Source: Adiantum capillus-veneris (Eukaryota > Streptophyta > Polypodiopsida > Polypodiales > Pteridaceae). From it: DNA of 64,000 nucleotides. The position numbers were made by a program, and so were the translations under genes. The notes under the pieces were generated by a model. That model was given only the letters and a program-made list of their open reading frames with translations. It had not been told where the DNA came from and made no database searches. Position 1 is the first letter of the stretch, and each line of letters opens with the position of its first letter. Shown here one piece after another: positions 1 through 8,989 of this stretch. Location of the stretch: assembly GCA_014529385.2 (NCBI GenBank), contig CM043968.1, positions 7,019,648 through 7,083,647 on the forward strand, given 5' to 3'.

Positions 1-1269
1 TTTTTAAAAGCGTCACATTATTGTATAAAGTTTTGCAATGCTTAGCCTCGTATGGGTGGCACTTGCCAAGTTAAGGTGAAGCCTCGTATTTGGTTGATGG
101 GCCACTTTGAAGACAAGATCTCTCTCAGGCACTTGCAAAGTAAAGGTGAAGCCTCTAGTACTCTTTTTTGTCGACACACCAAAGGGCCCACAAGGGGATT
201 TGCCCCTAGTCCTAGTACTCTTAGAGAGCATCAAAGGAAAGGAATCAAGCAAGTCTTAACAACCAATTCCAAGCAACTCCATGAGTCTGTGCATCCGACC
301 ACGAGAGGATGGGTGCTTAGTTAGTAAATGTGGACTACACCAAAGCATCCACGGTCTTTCGAGTGGAATCCCCTGACACTTGTTCACTAACATTGACATG
401 TCCACATTTTCATAAGCAAGCCAACAAATTTGCAATATGTTGGAGCAGTTTGGTGGGCTTCGTATGTCCCCAAAGACTCTCCAAAGGACACTCTAGCATA
501 CTGACTAAGAGAGTACACACGGGGGGGAGAGACAGAGAGAGAGAGAGAGCAACGACATGCCAACCAGGGTCCTCAATGCGAGGTCACCAAGCCTCACAAC
601 GTCGCTCGGCGTGCCCCTCTTCAGAGCCATCCTCTCCTTTGATTTCATTTCAAAAAAACGCGAACACCTCATTAGATACCACTTTTCTAGAACTTTTTTT
701 TAAAAATCCAGACATACTGCTTCTCTCATTACTCAAGGCACAAGCGATTTGAGAGGATTCCAATTCTTTCAACCTGTCACCTCTGATCTACACATCATCA
801 TGCCAAGAACCTTCTACTAGCTATAGGTGAAAACCGCTATCACCATCTGTGAGGACCCTTGTGAAGGTTATGGCTAAGCTTGTGAAGGCGCATGAAATTG
901 CCACATAAAACCAGGAGGGCAAACTATGGCAGCAAAACTAAGTTTCAAAAATGAAGAGCCAACAATTCTCTTTAAAAATTGTCGGTGGGCTTGGGATGTC
1001 CTGCCTCACCATGGAAGAGGCAAACAAAACAAATTTCCTTGACTACTTGTAGCTTCCTACAATGCAAAAAGCGATTGACTCAGCAACACAATGAAAGGCA
1101 AGAAGTGAATAAAAAATTGAGACTATGCATGGCACCCAGACCCCAAAAAATCCCTCAGGTGTCTAGACCATGTTTTTAATAAATAAGTTCAGCTCTTGTA
1201 GTGACGTCGAGGTATGAACAGGCCTCGAGCTAAAAGAACTCATCTCATTGTGTTAAACCGAAACAAAAC
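1..1269. other. gene-free left flank
   Basis: I see no supportable gene here. The longest open frame (330-752) codes for a low-complexity, Ser/Arg-rich stretch with no recognisable domain and no plausible splice partners. A short GA-rich microsatellite lies at about 521-550. This segment is downstream (3' side) of the minus-strand UAM gene, so its right end should hold that gene's 3' UTR. I could not pick out a convincing minus-strand polyadenylation signal. Confidence 0.4.
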
Positions 1270-3051
1270 TCAGATCTTCCCGTTTGCCTTTGCTTCATGT
1301 CTAGAAGCATTTACATCTCCCCATGCTTCGATCCATGTAACCATGGCATCTGCTAGTTTGGAGAAGTAGGGATCGAGGCTGTTGAGCTTGTCCCTCACCT
1401 GCTTTGACAACTCTACATAACACTGCTCCACTGTCGTGCAGTCCTTGGGAAGTTTCACAGATTGAAAAAACGGAATAATCTCTTCCTGCCAGAAGATGCC
1501 CTTGTATTCCTTCTTGAGGTTCACAAAGGGATTGCTGGCCTTGCTATGCCAGATGTAAGGCAGACCTGTTTTCACTCCATAGCCCAAGTGATCACAAATA
1601 ACCTGTACAAAAATAACAATTCCAGCATTATCAGTTTCCTGCAAGGACTCAAAGGTAGGCATACACAAGAAATTAGAACCTGCAAGCAACAAGGAGTGCG
1701 GCCATACCTTGCAGCACCAGCCTGCCCACATATCATCGTATCTCCCGATGGGTTGACCATCTCCCATAAGCCCAAAGTACATAGCTGGACCAATAAGCTC
1801 CCTATTAAAGGCAAGGTTCATACCACACATTGGGAACAAAGTTCCTTTAGGTATGGTCATGACAGCATCAACATATCTGCCAGAAAGCAGACAACATTGC
1901 AGTGAGTGTCAATCTTTAGAGGGCAAACTCAAAGACAAAGCGGAAGCAAATGGTACGTTTGAGACCTGGTATTTCTTTCAGCTGGTTTGACCAACTGCGT
2001 TGGAGCATCATAGTCAGGAATGTTCAACCAAAGGCCATGAGAAATGGCAGTTGAAACACCCTCTCTTAGGCTAAAAGGATATCCCCGCACAAAATCAGAA
2101 CCTTCACAATAGGGATCATACAAAGTATTAAAGAAATAAGGGGCAGAAGGTGACAACAAGTTCTTGATGTGTTGTTCCAATGCATTGATTTCCTTGCCAC
2201 TGGGATCTTTAGCCACCTAGATGCATCCATAAGAGTGTGCATACAATACACACAGACAGTTCAAAAGTTAATACACAAAGATTATGCAAGCACTCACGAT
2301 AATGGACAACAATCCCCTACAGTGTCTGGTAGAATGCAACCACCGAATTGCAGCTTAATAATGACAGCTAAAGGGAGAGAAAGTTTTTCATCCGACATAA
2401 ATCAGCAACATGATTTGGTCATGACAGAGGCTAGTTGAAGTGAATTTTGCAATTGAGACTCTCTTCTGTGTCTTTCATGATGCATTGAATTATTTCACTC
2501 AACCTCACAAGCGGTGAATATGAGTATGTGCATGCAAAAGAGCACTTGCATACGATGGAGCTGGATCTTGCATCCAGATGTCATGCTGCAATACAATCAA
2601 GTAAAAAACACAACCAAAAACTTCTCCAAATAAAAGCAGAAACAGATGGAAAATGGCCATGAATGTTATGACCGTGGTCCAAAAATAAACAGCATAAAAT
2701 CTGGCATCCCTAAATGCAGATCTGCAGAAGAGGTGCTTGGTAAGAGGCCCTTACAAAGCAATCGTCATCGATTGTGTAGATATACTTCTTCTTGGACATC
2801 ATGTAGCCAAAGCATCGGCAGGCACTGTCCTTGAAGGAGATGCAGGAGGCCCTGGGACCAAGAATGCGGTTGATATCGTTGCGATTGTAGAGCTCATAAT
2901 CGAATCCCTCAGGAACCTTGATCACCTTGCTAGGATCTCCATCCTGTACAATGATGAGGTGGTAGGGCTGGAAAAAAGGTCGCCACATCTCTAGGAAATC
3001 GAGATTCCGGATAGTGGGGATGACAATGTCCAGATCATCCTTGAGAGCCAT
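1270..3051 (-). CDS. RGP/UAM: UDP-arabinopyranose mutase / reversibly glycosylated polypeptide (4 exons)
   Basis: Members of this GT75 family interconvert UDP-arabinopyranose and UDP-arabinofuranose at the cytosolic face of the Golgi and supply arabinose for cell-wall polymers. Exons on the minus strand are 3051-2755, 2216-1966, 1876-1708 and 1602-1270. All three introns are GT-AG (538, 89 and 105 bp), and the phases join without a break to give 349 residues, close to the usual 350-360. Visible landmarks: [14 protein letters not shown] near the N terminus (residues 7-20), the DDD metal/nucleotide motif at 95-97, [13 protein letters not shown] at 141-153, [11 protein letters not shown], and the C-terminal [11 protein letters not shown]. 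Arg143 matches the self-glycosylated Arg158 of Arabidopsis RGP1 by a constant 15-residue offset (inference). The start codon is the first ATG directly before the conserved block; the N terminus is short but complete. No frameshift or stop is seen, and a TATA-like element lies upstream. It is the only apparently intact gene in the window. Confidence 0.95.
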
Positions 3052-3261
3052 GGCTACTGCTGCTTCAGATACCAAGCACAGTGTGCTGTGGGGACGAAGG
3101 CGAGGATGTATGTAGCTGTGAGTGCCTCGCTGTCTCTCCGCGCTCTGCGAATAGCGCCAAAGTCGTCTGCTTGTGAGAAATCCGTTACACACGCCAGGGC
3201 GGCCAGCGACGGCAAACTAAAGGTTCATGTCTCACAGTCAGTCTCCGGCCGCCTCCCGGAC

Positions 3262-3268
3262 TATATAT
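3262..3268 (-). promoter_or_regulatory. candidate TATA box of the UAM/RGP gene
   Basis: The minus strand reads GATATATAG about 211 bp upstream of the ATG at 3051. That distance allows a 5' leader of roughly 180 nt. It is the only TATA-like string in the proximal upstream region, but no transcript evidence is available. Confidence 0.35.
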
Positions 3269-3682
3269 CGAGCATTTAGTAAGCCGATCCACGAGTTCGA
3301 TGTGGCGGCTTAAAATGTTGCGTATGTGGCAGGCTCGGAGAGTGCCACGTAGGTCCAAGGTATAGTGGGCCTTCAATGCTAGTATTGCTGGACAGCCCTT
3401 GGATGGAGAGGTGTACCTGACGGACGATCCTCTCAAGTCTCAGTGACGTCGACCTTGCACACATACGGCGGGGAGAGGTCCTCAGCACTAAGTAACACCC
3501 ATATTTAAGAAGGTAGGCAATGGGATCAATGGCGGAGAAGCTCACGCGCAAAAATCGAGAAGATCGCAACCGTAAAAATCAAATAAAAAATTATACCTGG
3601 ACACGCAGTACACCTGAACATCTTGGGCAACCATGTTAACTTACAATATAATGTTGTAAAAACGGCTATGGATACATAACAC

Positions 3683-3850
3683 ATGCGTGGGTGAGGTGGT
3701 TAGCCAATGTGACCCTAAACTCGGACAGCAAGGTCACAGGTTCAAATCTCTCCGCCGCGCCTCGCTTTTCCCACTGGCCAGGTTTAATACGCCTCGCTAT
3801 TTTGGCGACGCGCCTCATTTTTTCCACTGGCCAAGTTTAGTGCACCTCGA
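3683..3850 (+). repeat. possible tRNA-derived SINE
   Basis: The head contains an RNA polymerase III A-box-like string GGTGAGGTGG (3690-3699) and, 49 bp later, a B-box GGTTCAAATCTC (3739-3750) matching GGTTCRANNCC closely. A stem resembling a tRNA arm (GTGACC...GGTCAC, about 3709-3736) lies between them. The body holds two copies of a CCACTGGCCA-type phrase (3770-3835). The spacing is a little long for a true tRNA, and I cannot fold a full cloverleaf, so a tRNA-derived SINE is more likely than a functional tRNA. Termini and target duplications are not clear. Confidence 0.35.
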
Positions 3851-4622
3851 GATCCTGCCCCCCAGCCCCGATCGTTGATCCCATTACCCCTCCCCGCATT
3901 AAATATAGGTGTCACTTAGTGTCAAGGGGGAGGGGGGCTCCTTGCATATGCTGGTTGGGGGAAGGAAGACGTGTGCAGGTATGGTGGAGGGTGGGATAAA
4001 GATGTTGCAAGCCCAGTGAGGTGACAAGGCTCCCAAAGTCTACCACTACACATGAGACTATGGGAGTGTCACATGTCCCACTTCTAGCGCCCAGATGAAC
4101 AAGAAGAAGAGGATGAAGGCAAGGGTGATCCAAAACAGGATTCATTGGGAGGATGACGTTGAAGACATTGGATGCAAAAATAACTTCAATGAGTGCAAGG
4201 TGGGTCCCCAATCTCTCTTTTTGCCCGCAGTATTGCACACTTCGGCTCATGTACCACTTTGTCATGTATGCAAGATCAAGATCCTAGGGGAAAGAGGAAG
4301 CTTCAAGATGAGGGCAAGAAACCATTGAGAGCCAAGGGGGAAAGACTATGAAAGAGGATGTGCCCACACTCACCACAAATCAGCAAAAGCTCCCCATTAC
4401 GAAGCCAACCGCTGGCGAGATATGTTTATTGTCTATGCCCACGTTCACATGTGAAGCTTGTCTAGGTTTACCTGTGCATGTTCGAGTTTACCCACTTGTG
4501 TATGTCTAGGATCACATGCTTTCTTGTGTTAGGGTTTGCTTGTGCATTATTTCTTGTCAGGGTTTACTTGTGCAGGTTTAGAGCTTTGGGCTTCTTGCTA
4601 ACTCCTTTCTCATGATGCAATC
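3851..4622. other. no recognised gene
   Basis: The segment carries short open frames on both strands (for example 4095-4328 +) without known domains. Around 4440-4590 there are repeated phrases of the form 'tgtgcatg/aggtttacttgtg', a degenerate short direct repeat. It may be the 5' part of the hypothetical gene at 4623, but I found nothing that ties the two together. Confidence 0.3.
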
Positions 4623-5048
4623 ATGTGTAGAAGGAATAACTCCTATGTGACATTTTGGTTGGGATGCAAGCTTCTTTGGTTATGTCATGCAGATGCCTCA
4701 CGTCCGAACCATGCTACGTGCATGGAGAAGAAGGCATGGATAATGGAGCACCTGAAGAAGGCCCATGGCTTGGACGTCTTCATTTTGAAGCGTGCAAGTG
4801 GGAGGCCCCAAGCTCCTTTCTTGATGTCGTGCCAAGATCAAGGATGCAGGACTGATTTGCGGGCGCATGAAAGATTCTTGGATGTTGATTGCAGGTTTGC
4901 TATAACTCGTCATAGGGTTGAAAATCAAGCAATGGCTCATGACTTTGTGATGGAGTTTGTCGTCGATCACACGGTCAAGGTAGATGAGAAAGAGGTAACT
5001 AGGAGGAGGCAAATTGAGGATAGTGTCATGCAAACGTATGAGAACCAA
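4623..5048 (+). CDS. hypothetical protein, possible exon
   Basis: The open frame runs from 4623 through 5144 and codes for a Cys/His- and charge-rich segment (for example HLKKAHGL, CQDQGCRTDLRAHERF, KEVTRRRQIEDSV) that I do not recognise. A good donor-like CAA|GTGAGT sits at 5048/5049. Across the inserted element A, an acceptor-like TGCCAG at 17605-17610 is followed in the matching phase by 20 codons and a stop (17611-17673). This suggests an old gene whose intron was hit by a retrotransposon at 5095. Without the retroelement the intron would be only about 90 bp. No function is proposed, and a captured gene fragment or chance open frame is equally possible. Confidence 0.25.
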
Positions 5049-5094
5049 GTGAGTTCAGTATGTGCCTCGGTTTATCATTTATTCTCATGGTTTA

Positions 5095-6686
5095 TGTCAC
5101 AAAAACTAATAATACTCCCAAATGATTTTCTCATGTTAAACTGAACATTTAATATGGGGAAGTACCAGGAGAGTAAAAGCTAGAATATTGGTAAGGTTGC
5201 AGACCGCGGTCTCTGTCAAGGATCCAAAGGAGGAAAATAGGGTTCCAAAGGGGGATAGCCTGCAAAAGAGCAATGTGCTTCAATGGGGCTTAAAAGACCT
5301 AAGGTTCAGCTCCATTAAGACTTCCATTGGCTAAGGTTCCAAAAATTAAACCTTTTATCCAATGGCCAAAGCATAGGGGAATTGGATGGTCATGGGGAAG
5401 ACTAAAAAGTCTTCCCACATCCCTAGGAAGGAGGGGGGAGAGCCCATTTTGTAGGGGATGAGAGAGAAACACACACACACACACACACACACACACTCCA
5501 AGGCTTTCCCTTTACACAAAGGGAGTACTGGACACATATCAAGCTCCTAGGTCAGTTGCCCCCAACCTCCCCTCAAATCCTATTGGATGGCCATAGAGGT
5601 GGACCAATGAGAATTAGGCTAGAGTAAATTTAGTCTAATCAATTTAATAATGCTTGATAAAAGAACCAATATAAATTAAGCTCCCTAGAAGACTATTGGA
5701 CAGTCTACCAAGGGGTCCAATGAGCATTCAACAGTCCAATGGCTTGCCTGATTCCTATTCGCCAGAAGACTAAGAGTTCCAATGAGACTTTAATTGAATT
5801 ATTTAAATACCTAAAACTCTCACTAAAGGGGAAAGAGGGACATTTGTCAAAAGGATCTCCATTTGACCTCTAATTTCCTATTGGCTAAGCTTGGCATGAG
5901 CCAATGAGGGGCCAGGAGCAGGAAATAGCAAGAGGGGTTGACCAAGAGTGAGAGCGGGCTGATTTTGCAAGGCTATGGCACACACACTCGCACAAACTCA
6001 TGTGTGAAGTAAAGAAGACTATCTTCTTCTCAAGCTTTAATGGAAATCTCATCATCTACCCCAAACTTGTGAGAAGGGAGGCCTACACCAACAACTCTTG
6101 GCTTTGTGATGCAAATCCAACCAAGAGCCAAGCTCCAATGCATGTTCATCTCCTCTACCATGCTAATTACTAAGCTATGCTAAGCTATTAAGAGTGATTA
6201 TGTGAGGAGAAATACTTCTTTCTCGTAAGATACCTCTTCTTCCTTTCAATCTACCCTCATTCCCTGCTAGCTCTCACCATTTTTTAAGGTATGTGAGGTC
6301 TTGGGACTGAGGCTTGGAACACTAGGTGTGATTTTCAAGCATAATTTGGTGCATGAAGCTTCCTTCTTCATTGCACCAACAAGTTTTTTCAAGGAACACA
6401 AGAATTGTATCGTACAAAAGTCTCCTTTGATGGAAGAAGCTATAAGACAAAGCCTTTATGGAGGGGGGACCAGCTCCATGTAAATCCGGTCCTCAACTGT
6501 TGTCAATTGTTCTATTTCTCACTCTTTTCAAGTATTGTCAATTCCAAATTAGCTAGGTGTAAATTGCTATGTTGCTTTTTCAATTAAGTACTCTCTCTAT
6601 GCTCATTAGGAACTTGTCCTTAATGAAATGCTCACTATGTTATCAATTTCCGCTACACACAAGTTACTAGTGCATTAAATGTTGCA
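5095..6686 (+). repeat. 5' LTR of element A
   Basis: It starts TGTCACAAAAACTAAT and ends AAATGTTGCA, directly followed by the primer site. It is homologous along its length to 15988-17567 and, reversed, to the LTRs of B and J. An (AC)n tract of about 29 bp lies at 5468-5496 and differs in length in every copy. Length 1592 bp. Confidence 0.9.
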
Positions 6687-6687
6687 T

Positions 6688-6705
6688 TGGTATCCAGGCT
6701 ATTGG
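6688..6705 (+). other. primer-binding site of A (initiator tRNA-Met type)
   Basis: TGGTATCCAGGCTATTGG begins one base after the LTR. It is a slightly mutated version of TGGTATCAGAGC..., the complement of the initiator tRNA-Met 3' end. The sister element H keeps the unmutated TGGTATCAGAGCTATTGG. Confidence 0.85.
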
Positions 6706-7097
6706 TTTCTCTTTTCTTGCTCAAGAAGAGAGGTCATCAAGCTTGCTACAAATGGTTGGTGTTTTAATTGCAAAAGAGTAAGTAGAATAGGGATATTTCA
6801 TCCTTGAAGCATGCCTACTTTATGCAGTAAACGGGGACACCGTGGAGAGCTATGGTCTTAATAGTGGAGTCCTACGGGGCTTGCTTATGGCTTAACCATT
6901 ATTGAGCTATTAGAAGCTTGACAGGAACCGGTGCTCTCTTGGCTCTGTTGAACCCTCTCTTCTATTCCTTGCAATTATTAATATTCGAGCCACGGGTATA
7001 GATGCTTGAGTGCTTATCTTTGAAGGTAAAGAGGAGTAGCAACTAGAGCTTGAAGTGCCAAAGTACAAGTAAAAGTTTACACCTAAAATTTGCTAGT

Positions 7098-7728
7098 GTG
7101 GCTGACAAACGAAAAGAGATTGAAATGAATGTTGATAGCTTTGGTTTTGCTAATGAAAGAGCAACTAATGATGCCCATATTCTTGTAAACTATCTTGTTT
7201 CTAGGCTACAACAAGCCCTAGGAAACCCATCCTTCCAAGGTGAAGTGCTACAGTAATTGCGCACCCATGGTATTCTCCAAACTCCCCACCAAGAAGAGAG
7301 AGTACTTAGGAAGCCTCCTAGTGAGACTCCCAAAAGAGGACTCTCTCAGATAAGGGAAGAAGAAGAGGATCCATACAAAGGGCTCAAAAATCTACTACTC
7401 GATGACGCATCTCCTTCCGAAAGGAGAACTCAAGTTTCAAAGGTAGAGCCCCCACCGAAAGAACAAGAAAGAAGTGAGTCTCCTGCTACCTCAACGGAGA
7501 TGGCTCCACGAAGACGGCGGGCAAAACACTCTCCAACACCCCCTAAACGGAGAAGACCATCGCACACTTCTCTACACCATAATTCAAAGAGGGACGAGAG
7601 AAAACAAGAGAAGAAAAAGGCGAGAAAGGGGTCACCCTCTTCTCCATCTTCTTCATCCTCTTCCTCTTCTGAAGAAAGTGATGGTGCAAACAAGAAGGAA
7701 TAAGGGAAGAAAAAGGCAAGAAAGAGGT
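7098..7728 (+). pseudogene. gag: element A gag, N-terminal part, truncated
   Basis: The frame matches the N terminus of gag in B and H (IEMNVDSF..., LVNYLVSRLQQALGNP). The start ATG seen in B and H is GTG here (7098). A TAA at 7254 replaces the CAA present in B, and a second TAA is at 7701. The C-terminal part is rich in Lys/Arg/Ser (KKKARKGSPSSPSSSSSSS), an acidic/basic spacer typical of this lineage's gag. The element L LTR cuts the frame at 7729. Confidence 0.8.
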
Positions 7729-8643
7729 TGTTTGAGGACATATTAAATGGGCGCCCACTTGGCCAGACACGTAGCCGGACACCACATTTGTACTCTATTA
7801 GTTTTCGAGCTAGTGTAGTAATACTCTGTGTAGTCTTGATTCCAGAGTAGTGGGTCAATTCCCTAAGTTGTAATGTTGTCATGACATTTGTAAAAGTCTA
7901 TGTGAGTCGGCCACTGGCCATTTAGAATGCCCTAAGTATAAAGGTCAATAACCTTAATGTGAAAGGAGGCTTATCTTTACAAGAAGAAGGAGCTTTGAAA
8001 ACATACGCTCAAGCTACGAGCTGCTCCAAACTTGTAATCATCGCAGCTAATGATTTGGTAATCCGTTTTCAATTCAGAAACTTGCATTGTGTTCCTCTCT
8101 TTGTTCTTTAATTTGAGTGTAAGAATTGTCAGTTTTGTTGAGGTTTGTGACTACGTGTCTGTGAGCTGTAAATGCAGATTTGAGTGCTTAAATCATTATT
8201 TATAGTCGTTTGGACCATAGGAGAGTGTTCCTAGAACATAGGGCGATCTTTCTGGTATGTTCTTTTGCAGTTTTCAGGACCTTTTTCATGATGGATCGTG
8301 ATTTTGGGTCGGAATGCGACCAAATTTGCTAGGATAGTGCCCCTAGGTATCCTTGACCTCCTCCTAAAGTTTCATTGCATTTCGAATCCATTCAAGTGCC
8401 GAAATGGCGTGATGACCTAGAGCTATGAGAAAGGGCTGTGAGAAAGGACATAGACAAATTTTCCTGATCATTGAGTGTTGGTTTGCTTGTCGAGTTGTTG
8501 TGTTAGCTTGTTAAGGTTCACTTCTTGAGATTGACAATCTCAAAGAGTCTCCGTGCTCCATCCGAGTCACTTCCCTGAGTATTGACATTATGTTAGTACC
8601 AAAAAGCTATGCTGCAAATGTCCGTTGCGGTGACCCGCTAACA
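7729..8643 (+). repeat. 5' LTR of element L
   Basis: It opens TGTTTGAGGACA where homology to B's gag stops (after ...AAGAAAGAGG), and ends CCGCTAACA just before the primer site, giving TGTT...AACA termini. A TATA-like TATAAA is at about 7937. A hairpin-forming TTGAGATTG/CAATCTCAA lies near 8526-8545. A loose half-copy of the leader palindrome (GATGGATCGTGAT, about 8290-8302) is inside the LTR. No partner LTR is in the window. Length 915 bp. Confidence 0.75.
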
Positions 8644-8644
8644 T

Positions 8645-8662
8645 TGGCGCCGCTGTCGAGGA
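8645..8662 (+). other. primer-binding site of L (tRNA-Asp type)
   Basis: TGGCGCCGCTGTCGAGGA matches TGGCGCCGTTGCCGGGGA, the complement of plant tRNA-Asp(GTC), with three transitions. This primer type is usual for Athila/Tat-group Ty3 elements and differs from every other element in the window. Confidence 0.8.
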
Positions 8663-8989
8663 TATGATCCTTAGATGGTGAGTGACCTAGTGAGTATTTA
8701 GAGCTTTCCTTTTCGAAGATTTGTTTCTCCATTCCATTTACACCTTAGCAGTGAAGCAGCTAGACACGGGGTTTAGTGCTTAGTAGAGTCTAGAAGTCGA
8801 GGACTTGCTAGATCTATTCTTGAGAAGTAAAGAGGGTTGTGAGTGAGATAGCCAAAAGCATTTCATTCTTCGATTTTCTCTATGCTTTCAGAGCGTTGTT
8901 CCGTTTTTCGTTTTGACTTTATTTTGTACCGTTCCAGTTGTTTTTGTTTCATGTTTCATTTCAGTACTTAAGAGTAGTATAAGTAAAAA

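Noticed and set aside
1462-2438. Plus-strand frames such as 1462-1905 and 2169-2438
   Set aside because: Antisense shadows of UAM exons 2-4 and introns; the minus-strand exons are conserved and phase-consistent.
3683-3760. Functional tRNA gene
   Set aside because: Box spacing is long and no complete acceptor and anticodon stems could be paired by eye.
7430-7882. 150-codon minus-strand frame
   Set aside because: Antisense of A gag and the L LTR; low-complexity Glu/Phe runs mirror the Ser/Lys-rich gag spacer.
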